A DNA stretch of 62,540 nucleotides, taken from Chloroflexota bacterium. GTDB lineage: Bacteria; Chloroflexota; Limnocylindria; Limnocylindrales; CSP1-4. The stretch covers positions 1 to 62,540 of the forward strand of contig JAFMJV010000011.1 in assembly GCA_017853275.1 (NCBI GenBank), given 5' to 3'. The translations under genes and the position numbers were made by a program. Shown here one piece after another: positions 1 to 8,691 of this stretch. Positions within the stretch are counted from its first letter, which is position 1. Every line of letters starts with the position of its first letter. The notes below the pieces were generated by a model. The model was not told where the DNA came from, ran no database searches, and saw only the letters and a program-made list of their open reading frames with translations.

Positions 1-719
1 CGCCGGAAGCGGGGTTGCCGGACGAGGGTGTGGCGCATCGCGCTGAGGGCCCGTTCGCGCTTCCCGGGACGCGGCGCCGGGACATCCGGTCGCTCGAGGG
101 TGACGACGATCGGGAGCGAGAGCAGAAGGAGGCCGGCGACGACCAGGGCCAGGGCCGGTCCGGCGAGGTCGGCGATGAGGCCACCGGCGAGGCTTCCGAG
201 GGTCCACCCCGTCGCCCCGGCGATCCCCTGCCAGGTGAGCGAGACGGCGAAGGGGGTCGTCCGGAAGAAGGTCTTCACGAGAAGCGGGTGGTAGACCGAC
301 TTCACCGTCCCGGGAACCCCCACGGCGACGGCGAGGATGAGCATCGCCCGGACCGGGTCGTCGCCGAGGACGGTGGCGAGCCCGCAGCCGACCGTTGCGA
401 TCGCGCACAGGACGAGGGCGCCGCTGTAGGCGCGGGCGATCCCGACCTTCCGGCCCACCGTGGGGACCCACGGCACCCAGAGCCCCGCGAGGAAGGCGAG
501 CGAGAGGTAGAGGGCCGTCCGCTGCGCGGCCGTATCGGGGTCGCCGTTCGTGGCGATGATCGTCGTGGCCGCGAGGTAGAGCATCGCGGAACCCGCGGCC
601 GAGATCGCGATCGCGACGACGAAGAGGTTCCGTGCCCGGACCTCGGCGGGCGTGGGAGCGGGGAGGGCCGGCGGGCCCCCCTCCCCCGGGGTCTCCCCCG
701 GTTCGGGGGTGCCGGTCAT
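1..719 (-). CDS. MFS transporter, N-terminal part (cut by window edge)
   Basis: The frame stays open from an ATG at 719 to the window edge, about 239 residues. After a Pro/Gly-rich tail of about 25 residues come regularly spaced hydrophobic segments (for example around LFVVAIAISAAGSAMLYLAA) separated by short basic loops, the pattern of the first six helices of a major facilitator superfamily permease. The second segment is followed by VGRKVG, resembling the MFS loop 2-3 signature. It would act in the cytoplasmic membrane; the substrate cannot be told. Its ATG overlaps the hflX stop as ATGA, so it is the last visible gene of the miaB-miaA-hflX unit and is probably translationally coupled. The C-terminal half lies outside the window. 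Confidence 0.7.
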   Translation of the reverse strand, partial: MTGTPEPGETPGEGGPPALPAPTPAEVRARNLFVVAIAISAAGSAMLYLAATTIIATNGDPDTAAQRTALYLSLAFLAGLWVPWVPTVGRKVGIARAYSGALVLCAIATVGCGLATVLGDDPVRAMLILAVAVGVPGTVKSVYHPLLVKTFFRTTPFAVSLTWQGIAGATGWTLGSLAGGLIADLAGPALALVVAGLLLLSLPIVVTLERPDVPAPRPGKRERALSAMRHTLVRQPRFR

Positions 720-2029
720 CGGCTGCCGGCGTCCACGGTGCGCGCCCGCTCCGCCGCGGCACGCAGCTCGCCCGCCAGCGCGGGAGCAACGCGCCCGCTC
801 ACGCGGACCTCGTCCGGGCGGTAGTCGATCTCCACGGTCCCCCGCTCGCGCACGCGGCTGAGCAGCTCCCCTTCGCGGTACGGGAGGGTGACGTCGACCT
901 CCTCCCAGAGGTCGGCGAGCTCGGTCGCGATCCGTGCCCGGAGGGCGTCCAGGCCGAAGCCCGTGCGGGCCGAGACGAGGACGGAGTCGCCGATCACCGG
1001 GGCCACGGCGTCCGGGTCGGCGGTGGCGCTGCCCAGGAGGTCGGACTTGTTCCAGGCCACGACGCGTGGCTTGTCGCCGGCACCCAGCTCGTCGAGGACC
1101 GACTGGACGGTCTTGCGGTGCTCCTCGCGGTGGCGGTCCGCGACGTCCACGACCTCGAGGAGAAGGTCCGCCCGGGCGACCTCCTCGAGCGTGGCGCGGA
1201 AGGCGTCCACGAGCTGGTGGGGCAGCTTGTGGATGAAGCCCACGGTGTCCGTGACGATCACGCTCTGGCCGTCACCGAGGCGGACCGTCCGGCTCGTGGG
1301 ATCGAGGGTCGCGAAGAGCTTGTCCTCCGCGTGCGCCGCCTCCGTGCCGCACAGGGCGTTGAGGAGGGAGCTCTTCCCCGCGTTCGTGTAGCCCACGATC
1401 GCGACCGTGCTCGTGAGGCGCCGGTCGCGGGCCCGCGCGGTCACCTCGCGGGAGCGGCGGACATCGTCCACCCGCTCCTTCAGCTTCGCGATCCGCGCGC
1501 GGATGAGACGCCGGTCCGTCTCCAGCTGGCTCTCGCCGGGGCCGCGCGTCCCGATCCCGCCGCCGGTCCGGGAGAGGTGCGTCCACATCCGGGTGAGGCG
1601 GGGCAGCTGGTACTCCAGCTGGGCGAGCTCCACCTGGAGCCGCCCTTCGTGCGTCCGCGCATGCTGGGCGAAGATGTCCAGGATCAGGCCGCTCCGGTCG
1701 AGGACCTTGACCCCGAGGAGCTCCTCGAGCGCGCGCTGCTGGCTCGGGGAGAGCTCGTCGTCCGCGATGAGGAGGGTGAAGCCGGTCTCCGCCCGCGCCT
1801 GCTCGAGCTCCGCGGCCTTTCCCTTGCCGAGATACCAGTTGGGGTCGATATGGCGCCGGTTCTGCCACTCCGCGCCCACGACCTCCGCCCCGGCCGTCAC
1901 CGCGAGGCTGGCGAGCTCCGCGAGCGATTCCTCGGCGCTCCAGCCGGGGTCCTTCCCCTCGTCCACGGCGATGAGGAAGGCCTTCTCCTCGGGCGGGGCC
2001 AGGTCGATCGTGCGGTCGCGGGAGCTCAC
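716..2029 (-). CDS. hflX: GTPase HflX
   Basis: HflX is a ribosome-associated GTPase that can split ribosomes and 50S subunits, often under heat stress. The 437-residue protein has the N-terminal HflX subdomain, a helical linker carrying the family signature RGPGESQLETDRR (about 162-174), and a G domain with G1 GYTNAGKSS (213-221), G3 DTVGF (261-265), G4 NKSD (327-330) and a G5-like SARTG. Length is normal. The start is GTG, 9 nt after the miaA stop; no closer alternative fits the N-terminus. A miaA-hflX order is common in bacteria, which supports a shared transcript with the tRNA-modification genes upstream. Confidence 0.95.
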   Translation of the reverse strand: MSSRDRTIDLAPPEEKAFLIAVDEGKDPGWSAEESLAELASLAVTAGAEVVGAEWQNRRHIDPNWYLGKGKAAELEQARAETGFTLLIADDELSPSQQRALEELLGVKVLDRSGLILDIFAQHARTHEGRLQVELAQLEYQLPRLTRMWTHLSRTGGGIGTRGPGESQLETDRRLIRARIAKLKERVDDVRRSREVTARARDRRLTSTVAIVGYTNAGKSSLLNALCGTEAAHAEDKLFATLDPTSRTVRLGDGQSVIVTDTVGFIHKLPHQLVDAFRATLEEVARADLLLEVVDVADRHREEHRKTVQSVLDELGAGDKPRVVAWNKSDLLGSATADPDAVAPVIGDSVLVSARTGFGLDALRARIATELADLWEEVDVTLPYREGELLSRVRERGTVEIDYRPDEVRVSGRVAPALAGELRAAAERARTVDAGSR

Positions 2030-2038
2030 CGGCCCATC

Positions 2039-2992
2039 CTACGCCGGGTTCCGGGGGGATGCGCCGGCGAGGAGAGCCTCCGCGACCGGGAGGGCCCGGG
2101 CGAGCGCCTCCCCTCCCCCGGTCGCGGGCAGATCGATCCAGTCGATCCCCGGCTCGGCGCGGAACCAGATCGCCTGGCGGCGGGCGAAGGCACGGGTCCG
2201 CGCTGCGTCCGCGGCGATCGCCTCGTCCAGGGTCGCCGTGCCATCGAGGACGGAGAAGGCTTCCCGGTAGCCCATCGCGGACCAGGCCCGGAGCGATCGG
2301 TCCGGGTAGCGGCGGAGGAGCGCCTCCGTCTCCGCGAGGAGCCCGCCCGTCAGCTGGGCCGCGGCCCGCTCCTCGATCGCCCGATCGTGCTCCACGATCT
2401 CCCGGCGCAGGCCGATCCAGGCGACCGGCGCGGGGTAGCCGCGCGGCGGGGGTGGAGGATGGTCACCGCCCAGGTGCGCGCGCTCGAGGGCGCGGACGAC
2501 CCGGCGGTGGTTCGCCGGATCCGTTGCGGCGGCGATCCCCGGGGCGATCCGCCGCAGCTCTGCCACGAGGACGGGGAGCCCCTCCGTGCCGAGGCGCGCT
2601 TCCAGGGTGGCGCGGAGCGCATCGTCCCTGCCGGTCTCATCCAGGGGGAGACCGCGGGCGATCGCGCGCAGGTAGAGGCCGGTCCCGCCCGCGAGGATCG
2701 CGAGCCGGCCACGCGCGGCGATCCCGGCGAGCGCGTCCAGCGCGTGGCGCCGCCAGTCCGCGGCGCTGAAGGGCGCGTCCGCATCCACGAGATCGATCCC
2801 GTGGTGGGGAACGGCGGCGCGTTCCGCGGCGGTCGCCTTCGCGGTCCCGATATCGAAGCCGCGGTAGACCTGGCGCGAGTCCGCGCTCACGACCTCCACG
2901 GCGCCGAGCCGCTCGGCGAGGGCGAGCGCCAGCGCGGTCTTCCCGGTCGCGGTGGCGCCGGCGAGGACGAGGAGGGGCGGCAGGGGCGTCAG
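2039..2992 (-). CDS. miaA: tRNA dimethylallyltransferase MiaA (probable CTG start)
   Basis: MiaA adds a dimethylallyl group to N6 of A37 in tRNAs reading UNN codons, using dimethylallyl diphosphate. The frame shows the P-loop GATATGKT, then VVSADSRQVYRGFDIGTAK, the substrate-binding DADAPFSAADWRR, the GGTGLY motif and LRRE. The only nearby GTG/ATG (2899) lies after the P-loop and would delete it. Upstream in frame there is no ATG, GTG or TTG for over 20 codons, but CTG at 2992 overlaps the miaB stop as CTGA and has GGGAG 4 nt before it. It gives 317 residues, normal for MiaA; a second CTG at 2983 is possible. MiaB acts after MiaA on the same base, so the adjacency is functional. Confidence 0.9.
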   Translation of the reverse strand: MTPLPPLLVLAGATATGKTALALALAERLGAVEVVSADSRQVYRGFDIGTAKATAAERAAVPHHGIDLVDADAPFSAADWRRHALDALAGIAARGRLAILAGGTGLYLRAIARGLPLDETGRDDALRATLEARLGTEGLPVLVAELRRIAPGIAAATDPANHRRVVRALERAHLGGDHPPPPPRGYPAPVAWIGLRREIVEHDRAIEERAAAQLTGGLLAETEALLRRYPDRSLRAWSAMGYREAFSVLDGTATLDEAIAADAARTRAFARRQAIWFRAEPGIDWIDLPATGGGEALARALPVAEALLAGASPRNPA

Positions 2993-4626
2993 GATGCTCC
3001 CGCGTCCGCGAGGCGGCCCACGAGCGCGTAGGGGCCGCTCCGCTCGATCGTCACCGCGACACGCCGGCCGATGAGCGACGCGTCCCCGGGCAGGTGGATG
3101 AGGCGGTTCTCCCGGTTCCGCCCCGTGAGCTGCGTCAGGGGAGCGCCTCCGTCCGATGCACCCCCCTCCCCCTCCGCATCCCCGTGGCCGTGACCCCGCG
3201 CCGGTCGCAGCTCCTCCACGAGGACCTCCGTCGTCCGGCCGACCCAGGCCGCGTTCCGCTCGCGCGAGATCCCCTCCTGGAGGGCGAGCAGCGCGTTCAG
3301 CCGCTCCCGCTTCGTCTCCGCGGGGACATCGTCGGGGAGCCGCGCTGCCGGTGTTCCCGGGCGCGGGGAGAAGGCGGCGGCGAAGACGCCGTCGTAGCGG
3401 ACGGTCCGGAGGAGATCGAGCGTGGCCGCGAACTGGGCGTCGGTCTCCCCGCAGAAGCCGACGATGACGTCCGTGGTCAGGGCGATCCCCGGGATCGCGG
3501 CACGGAGCTGCCCCACGAGCTCCAGGTAGGCGCTCACGCTGTACTGGCGGCCCATCCTCCGGAGCACGGTGTCATCCCCGGCCTGGACCGGGAGGTGGAG
3601 GTGCTCGCAGACGGACGCGCACTCCGCCATCGCCGCGATGAGCCGCTCGGAGAGGTCCCACGGGTGGGAGGTGATGAAGCGCAGCCAGGGGATCGCCGGG
3701 CGCCCGTCCGGGTCGCGGATGGCGTCGATGGCACGGAGGAGCTCGGCGATATCCGGGCGGCCGTCGAGTGGCAGGTCGCGGCCGAGGGTGCGCCCGTTGC
3801 GCACCTGGGCGAAGCGCGGATCGGCCGGCAGGTCGTGGCCCCAGGAGTTCACGTTCTGGCCGAGGAGGGTCACCTCCGCGTAGCCCGCCTCGGCGAGCCG
3901 GGAGGCCTCCGCGAGGATGTCGTCCCAGGGACGGCTCCGCTCCGGCCCGCGGCTGAAGGGGACGATGCAGTAGGTGCAGGTCTTGTCGCAGCCGTAGATG
4001 ATCGGGAGCCATGCGCGCGGGCCGGCTGCGCGGGCCACCGAGCCCGCGGCGACGGCAGCGGCGCGGGTCGTGGTGAGACGGTCGGCGGTCGCCGCCACGG
4101 ACGCGCGGACGGGCGCGAAGGAGGGCGCCGGGGCGAGCGCCGCGGGGGCGGTGGGCGCGAGGAGGCCGAGCCGGGCGACGAGCTCCGGCTCCTCGTCCGG
4201 ACGGAGGAAAAGATCGACCGCGGGGTAGCGCCGGCCAAGGATCGCGGTGTTGTCCGCGCGGACGGAGCACCCCGTGAGAACGACGCGGAGCCCCGGGTTC
4301 GCCGCCTTCAGCCGGGAGAGCGCCCCCATCCGCCCGATCACCTTCTGCTCGGCCGCCTCCCGGATCGCGCAGGTGTTGATGACGATCAGCTCCGCATCCT
4401 CGAGGCCCGCCGCCTCCCGGCAGCCGGCAGCGAGGAGGGCCCCGGCCATCTCCTCCGCATCCGAGCGGTTCATCTGGCAGCCGAGCGTCCAGAGATGGAA
4501 GCGCGGCTGGACCTGGTCGTCCGTGACGAACTCGGCGAGCGCCGGATCGGGGTCGGGCATGGCCGGCCGCGGCACACCCGGCGCGGCCGGCAGGGCCTCG
4601 AGGATGGGAAGCGCGCGGCTCGTCAT
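2989..4626 (-). CDS. miaB: tRNA-2-methylthio-N6-dimethylallyladenosine synthase MiaB
   Basis: MiaB is a radical SAM methylthiotransferase that converts i6A37 to ms2i6A37 in tRNA. The N-terminal UPF0004 domain has its three cluster cysteines (C50 in TLGCQMN, C86 in NTCAIRE, C120 in LTGCS). The radical SAM motif CxxxCxxC is CDKTCTYC (213-220), followed by the SAM-binding core and a C-terminal TRAM domain ending near the stop. At 545 residues it is longer than usual: residues about 158-205 form an Ala-rich insert between the two cluster domains, and a second Gly/His/Glu-rich loop lies before the TRAM end. ATG overlaps the preceding PHP gene as ATGA. Assignment to MiaB rather than MtaB or RimO rests on the NTCAIRE/YCIVPF motifs and the miaA neighbour. 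Confidence 0.95.
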   Translation of the reverse strand: MTSRALPILEALPAAPGVPRPAMPDPDPALAEFVTDDQVQPRFHLWTLGCQMNRSDAEEMAGALLAAGCREAAGLEDAELIVINTCAIREAAEQKVIGRMGALSRLKAANPGLRVVLTGCSVRADNTAILGRRYPAVDLFLRPDEEPELVARLGLLAPTAPAALAPAPSFAPVRASVAATADRLTTTRAAAVAAGSVARAAGPRAWLPIIYGCDKTCTYCIVPFSRGPERSRPWDDILAEASRLAEAGYAEVTLLGQNVNSWGHDLPADPRFAQVRNGRTLGRDLPLDGRPDIAELLRAIDAIRDPDGRPAIPWLRFITSHPWDLSERLIAAMAECASVCEHLHLPVQAGDDTVLRRMGRQYSVSAYLELVGQLRAAIPGIALTTDVIVGFCGETDAQFAATLDLLRTVRYDGVFAAAFSPRPGTPAARLPDDVPAETKRERLNALLALQEGISRERNAAWVGRTTEVLVEELRPARGHGHGDAEGEGGASDGGAPLTQLTGRNRENRLIHLPGDASLIGRRVAVTIERSGPYALVGRLADAGAS

Positions 4627-5510
4627 GCGGCGAGCGCCGCGAGGAGCCGGTCGCCGACGGCCGCCGGGATCCGTGCGCCGGCCACGGCGTCGCGGTAGCC
4701 CGCGGGGTCGGCACCGTGGAAGTCGCTCCCGCCGGTGACGAGCAGACCCCGCCCGGCGGCGATCGCGAGGAGCGCGGTCACGATCTCGTCCGGGAAGCTG
4801 CGGTAGTGCGCCTCGATGCCGGCGAGCCCTGCCTCCACGAGCGGATCGAGCGCGCCGGGATCGTCCGCGAGCCCGAAGGGATGCGCGAGGACCGCGAGCC
4901 CGCCCGCCTCGCGGATCCGCTCCACGGCTTCCAGCGCGTCGATCCCGCGCCGCGGCACCCAGGCCGGCCCGCCGGGGGCGAGGAACCGCGCGAAGGCATC
5001 GTCCATCGAGGGCGCCGCGCCCGCCTGGACGAGCGCGCGGGCAAGCAGCGGCCGGCCCACGGCGTGGGCGTCGGGGACATCCTCGACCTCCTCCGCGGTG
5101 AGGGGAAGCGCCGGCACGGCCGCACGGAGCCGCTCGAGCATCGCGAGGATCCGCTCCCGGCGGAGGTCACGCTGCCGAGCGAGGACGGCATCCATGCCGG
5201 GCGCGTCGATGCGCACGCCGAGGCCGAGCAGATGGATCTCGCCGGGTGCCCGGCCGGTCCCCTCCCCCGGGAGCCGGGCGCTCGGGGCGGCGTTGATCTC
5301 CAGCCCCGGAACGAGGACGGGGCCCGCGCTGCCATCCGTGACGGCCCCGCTCGTGGCGAGGCTGCGGAGGCCGGCGAAGGTGTCGTGGTCGGTGATCGCA
5401 GCGACCCGGAGGCCGGCCGCGCACATCGCCCCCCAGAGCGCCTCCGGGCTCAGGCCGCCGTCCGAGGCGGTCGTGTGCGCGTGGAGGTCGACCCGGACGG
5501 CCTCGTCCAC
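4623..5510 (-). CDS. PHP-domain metal-dependent phosphoesterase (RnmS/YciV-like)
   Basis: The protein has the PHP-domain metal ligands: DLHAHTTASDG (8-18), TDHDT (40-44), PGLEIN, LAHPFG and, near the C-terminus, GGSDFHG. This arrangement, with an insertion between motifs II and III, is that of the YciV/RnmS group, which hydrolyses 3',5'-nucleoside bisphosphates or trims RNA 5' ends. Location beside YmdB and RNase Y suggests a job in nucleotide or RNA turnover (inference). Start chosen: GTG at 5510, one nt after the ymdB stop, giving 295 residues beginning just before the PHP motif; a longer frame to 5564 would overlap ymdB by about 50 nt and add a low-complexity tail. A histidinol-phosphatase role is less likely but not excluded. 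Confidence 0.85.
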   Translation of the reverse strand: MDEAVRVDLHAHTTASDGGLSPEALWGAMCAAGLRVAAITDHDTFAGLRSLATSGAVTDGSAGPVLVPGLEINAAPSARLPGEGTGRAPGEIHLLGLGVRIDAPGMDAVLARQRDLRRERILAMLERLRAAVPALPLTAEEVEDVPDAHAVGRPLLARALVQAGAAPSMDDAFARFLAPGGPAWVPRRGIDALEAVERIREAGGLAVLAHPFGLADDPGALDPLVEAGLAGIEAHYRSFPDEIVTALLAIAAGRGLLVTGGSDFHGADPAGYRDAVAGARIPAAVGDRLLAALAA

Positions 5511-5511
5511 C

Positions 5512-6387
5512 TCAGGCCTCGATGAGCTGCGCGATCCGCTCGGCGGCGACCGCCCGTCCGCCATCGAGCGGATCGAGGTCGACCAGGAGCGCGTTGAGGA
5601 TGACCGGGCCCTCCGCGACCTCGAAGCGGGTCGGGAGGCCGGTGAGGAAGCGCGGCAGGACGCTCTCCGGCGCGAAGCCGATGACGCTGTCGATCCCCCC
5701 GGTCATCCCGAGGTCGCTCACGTAGGCGGTCCCCCGCGGGAGGATCCGGAGGTCCGCGGTGGGGACATGGGTGTGCGTCCCCGCGACGACGCTGACGCGG
5801 CCGTCCAGGTGGAGGCCGAAGGCGGTCTTCTCGCTCGTGATCTCGCAGTGGAAGTCGACGAGACGGAGGGGCGGCAGCTCGTCCGCGCTCTCCTCGAGGA
5901 GCCGGTCGAGCTCCGTGAAGGGGTTCTCGATCGGCTGCATCCAGGTCCGTCCCTGGGCGTTGATGACGACGATCTCGCTGCCGTCCGCGGCGTGGAAGAT
6001 CCCCCATCCGCGGCCGGGGACGCCGACGGTGCCGTAGTTCAGGGGGCGCAGGATCCGCTCGTCCCGGTCGAGCTCCGGGAGGATCTCCTTCTTGTCCCAG
6101 ATGTGGTTCCCGCTCGTGATGACATCCACCCCGGCATCGAAGATCTCGCGCGCCGTGGGTGGCGTGAGGCCCATGCCCCGCGCCGCGTTCTCGCCGTTCG
6201 CGGTGACGAAGTCGATCCCCCGGGTCTCGCGCAGCTCCGGGAGGTGGCGCTGGAGGACGGCCCGCCCCGGGCGACCGATGAGGTCCCCGACCATGAGGAT
6301 CCGGACGATCCCCCGGCCCGGCCGGGGCGGCGGGACGGGAAGCGTCTGGGCGGCGAGCGTGGGGCGCGCCGCGCGCAGGTCGCTCAC
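5512..6387 (-). CDS. ymdB: YmdB-family metallophosphoesterase
   Basis: YmdB proteins are cytosolic dinuclear-metal phosphodiesterases active on 2',3'-cyclic nucleotides and, in Bacillus, modulators of RNase Y. The sequence shows the family motifs in order: GDLIGRPGR (34-42), NGEN, GNHIWD (about 94-99), NYGTVGVPG, the DFH...TSEK segment, GTHTHVPTAD and LGMTGG. Length of 291 residues includes about 25 extra N-terminal residues compared with most homologues; the GTG at 6387 is kept because no start codon lies closer to the first beta strand. It sits directly downstream of rny, a conserved pairing that supports both assignments. Confidence 0.92.
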   Translation of the reverse strand: MSDLRAARPTLAAQTLPVPPPRPGRGIVRILMVGDLIGRPGRAVLQRHLPELRETRGIDFVTANGENAARGMGLTPPTAREIFDAGVDVITSGNHIWDKKEILPELDRDERILRPLNYGTVGVPGRGWGIFHAADGSEIVVINAQGRTWMQPIENPFTELDRLLEESADELPPLRLVDFHCEITSEKTAFGLHLDGRVSVVAGTHTHVPTADLRILPRGTAYVSDLGMTGGIDSVIGFAPESVLPRFLTGLPTRFEVAEGPVILNALLVDLDPLDGGRAVAAERIAQLIEA

Positions 6388-6406
6388 GGGAGCGGCGACC
6401 GCCGGC

Positions 6407-7936
6407 TCACTTCGCGTACTCCACGGCGCGGGTCTCGCGGATGACCGTGACCTTGATCTGGCCCGGGTAGGTCAGCGATTCCTCGATCTTCTGGACGATC
6501 TCGCGCGCGAGGCGGGTCTGGGCGATGTCGTCGATCTCCTCCGGCCGGACGATGATCCGCACTTCGCGGCCCGCCTGGACGGCGAAGGAGCGCTCGACGC
6601 CCGTGAAGCTCTCGGCGATCGCCTGGAGGTCCTCGAGCCGCTTCACGTAGGTCGCCACGGTCTCGCCGCGGGCACCCGGCCGGGAAGCGCTGATGGCGTC
6701 CGCGATCTGGACGATCGGCGACTCGATGCAGGTGTACTCCACCTCCTGGTGGTGCGCGGCGATCGCGTTCACCACCCGGTCCGGGAGCTTGTGCTTGCGG
6801 GCGATATCGGCGCCGATCGCGGCGTGCGGCCCTTCCACCTCGTGATCGACGGCCTTGCCGATGTCGTGGAGGAGGCCACCGAGCTTCGCGATGCCGACGT
6901 CCGCACCCACCTCCGCGGCGATCACCGCGGCGAGGCCGGCGGTCTCCGTCACGTGGCGCAGGACGTTCTGGCCGAAGCTCGTCCGGTAGCGGAGCCGTCC
7001 GAGGAGCCGGATGATCTCCGGCGGGAGGCCCGGCACACCGGTCTCGTAGACCGCCTGCTCGCCGGCCTGGCGGATCGCGGTCTCGACCTCGGCGCGCGCC
7101 TTGGCCACGACCTCCTCGATCCGGCCGGGATGGATCCGTCCGTCCTGGATGAGCTTCGTGAGGGCGAGCCGGGCGACCTCCCGACGGACCGGATCGAAGC
7201 CGCTCACGAGGACCGATTCCGGGGTGTCGTCGATGATCAGGTCGATCCCGGTCGCCTGCTCGAGGGCGCGGATGTTCCGGCCCTCGCGGCCGATGATCCG
7301 CCCCTTCATCTCGTCCGAGGGGATCGGGACGACGGTGACGGTCATCTCGGCGGTGTGGTCCACCATCACCCGCTGGATCGCGGTGACGACCACGTCCCGG
7401 GCCTTCTCCTCCGCGGTCTCGCGGGCGGACCGCTCGATCGAGCGGGTGAGGCGGACCGCGTCATGCTCGGCCTCCTCGCGGACCTGCTCGAGGAGGATCG
7501 ACTTGGCCTCCGCGATCGACATCCCGCTCACGCGCTCCAGCGCGGCGAGGTGCTCGGAGCGCGCCTGGGCGAGCTGGTCGCGCTGGTCGTCCAGCTCGCG
7601 CTCGCGCCCGGTCAGCTTGCGGTCGCGCTCGGCAAGGACGTCCGTTCGCTGATCGAGCTGCTCGTCGCGCTGCTGGAGGCGGCGTTCGAGGCCGGCGAGC
7701 TCGTTGCGGCGCGCGCGGCTCTCCTCCTCCATCCGGCGCTGCAGCTCGACCTGCTCATCCTTGGCCTGGAGGATCAGCTCCTTCTGCTGGGCGCGCGCCT
7801 CGGCGACGATCCGGGCAGCCTTCTCGCCGGCCGCTTTCACGGCCTGGTTGGCGATCAGGCCCCGGGCGACGAACCCGAGAACGAGCGCCCCGGCGCTCGC
7901 GGCCACGAGGACCGCGAGGACGACGGGATCGGTCAT
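6407..7936 (-). CDS. rny: Ribonuclease Y
   Basis: RNase Y is a membrane-anchored endoribonuclease that initiates mRNA decay. The 509-residue protein has an N-terminal transmembrane segment (about 5-25), a long charged coiled coil (about 35-190), a KH domain with [12 protein letters not shown] (212-223), and an HD phosphohydrolase domain with LLHDIGKA (355-362) and downstream His residues. Length and order are typical. ATG at 7936 is preceded by GAGGTTGAC, a usable ribosome binding site. A promoter is visible about 180-210 nt upstream, so the mRNA has a long leader. Presence of rny argues against a typical actinobacterium. Confidence 0.97.
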   Translation of the reverse strand: MTDPVVLAVLVAASAGALVLGFVARGLIANQAVKAAGEKAARIVAEARAQQKELILQAKDEQVELQRRMEEESRARRNELAGLERRLQQRDEQLDQRTDVLAERDRKLTGRERELDDQRDQLAQARSEHLAALERVSGMSIAEAKSILLEQVREEAEHDAVRLTRSIERSARETAEEKARDVVVTAIQRVMVDHTAEMTVTVVPIPSDEMKGRIIGREGRNIRALEQATGIDLIIDDTPESVLVSGFDPVRREVARLALTKLIQDGRIHPGRIEEVVAKARAEVETAIRQAGEQAVYETGVPGLPPEIIRLLGRLRYRTSFGQNVLRHVTETAGLAAVIAAEVGADVGIAKLGGLLHDIGKAVDHEVEGPHAAIGADIARKHKLPDRVVNAIAAHHQEVEYTCIESPIVQIADAISASRPGARGETVATYVKRLEDLQAIAESFTGVERSFAVQAGREVRIIVRPEEIDDIAQTRLAREIVQKIEESLTYPGQIKVTVIRETRAVEYAK

Positions 7937-8113
7937 GTCAACCTCAGTTCCACCCGCACGGGCGGGATCGATTCATGGAGTGGGGGCGAGGACGGACTGG
8001 GCCTGCCGGGCGCGGGATGCGCCGAACAGCCGAGGGGGCCATCCGCCGCCGCAGCCCGGGCGACCCGGACCCTGGTGGGCGGAGCGACCGGTGCTCGGTC
8101 TCCGTCGAGGGGA

Positions 8114-8143
8114 AGCCTAGCGGCCCTTCGGAAGGAGCGTCAA
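8114..8143 (-). promoter_or_regulatory. Promoter of the rny operon
   Basis: On the minus strand TTGACG (8143-8138) and TAGGCT (8119-8114) are separated by 18 nt, a good sigma-70-type pair. The TGA of the upstream kinase gene is inside the -35 hexamer. The predicted start near 8107 leaves a leader of about 170 nt (7937-8107) with a small CCCGC/GCGGG hairpin near 7954-7967 and a ribosome binding site. The rest of this 203-nt intergenic stretch shows no open gene. Confidence 0.65.
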
Positions 8144-8691
8144 ACGGCCCCATCGCGCGCAGCGACGGCAGCGAGGATCGCCTCCGCGGCGCGCTCCGGA
8201 CCGCCGGCCGCGGTGTCCAGGATGAGGTCTGCCACCTGGGCGTAGAGCGGCCCGCGGCGCGCCAGCTGGGCCGCGAGGAAGGTGGCCGGGTCGTCTCCAT
8301 AGGCCGGGCGGTGGGCGGCGTCGGCGAAGCGTGCAGCGAGCGCCTCCGGATCGGCCCGGAGCCAGGCGACAAGGAGCCCGGGCTCCCCGAGCGCGGCGCG
8401 GCAGGCCGGGTCCTCGATCGACCACGCGGACGGGGTGATCACGCGCGGCCGCGGTGCAGCCAGCGCGAGGAGGAGATGCTCCGCCTCGAGCGTGTGCATC
8501 CCGTCCGTGCCGATCTCGTCCCGGAGCTCCTTCACCGTCCGCCCCGTCCGGGCCCGGATCTGCGGGTCGGAATCATCGAGCGGCCAGCCGAGCCGGTCCG
8601 CGACGATCCGTCCGACGCTCGTCTTCCCCGCGCCCATCAGGCCGAGGAGGACGATGGCGCGCACCGGGACCCGGTCAGGCGGGCCGGCCAT
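8140..8691 (-). CDS. Shikimate-kinase-like small P-loop kinase
   Basis: The N-terminal GLMGAGKTSVGR is a Walker A motif in the shikimate/gluconate kinase context and DDSDPQIRARTG matches the shikimate kinase D-x-D region. However the family's arginine in FRxxE is replaced (MHTLEAEHL) and the GGG segment is replaced by PSAWSIED, so shikimate phosphorylation is doubtful. A HRPAYG lid-like stretch is present. I recall a similar group annotated as shikimate kinase in high-GC Gram-positives. The 183-residue version starts at ATG 8691, overlapping the dehydrogenase by 17 nt; GTG at 8664 would also keep the P-loop. Neighbours (lactonase, dehydrogenase) fit a sugar-acid kinase better than aromatic synthesis, but this is inference. 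Confidence 0.75.
   Translation of the reverse strand: MAGPPDRVPVRAIVLLGLMGAGKTSVGRIVADRLGWPLDDSDPQIRARTGRTVKELRDEIGTDGMHTLEAEHLLLALAAPRPRVITPSAWSIEDPACRAALGEPGLLVAWLRADPEALAARFADAAHRPAYGDDPATFLAAQLARRGPLYAQVADLILDTAAGGPERAAEAILAAVAARDGAV

Noticed and set aside
632-3031. Long open frame on the plus strand antisense to hflX and miaA
   Set aside because: High GC makes long antisense frames common. Its product is a low-complexity Arg/Gly/Glu/Pro/Asp mix with no motif, while the minus strand encodes complete HflX and MiaA.
8140-8691. Canonical shikimate kinase AroK
   Set aside because: The fold is right but the FRxxE arginine and GGG segment are missing and no shikimate-pathway gene is near, so the symbol aroK was withheld.
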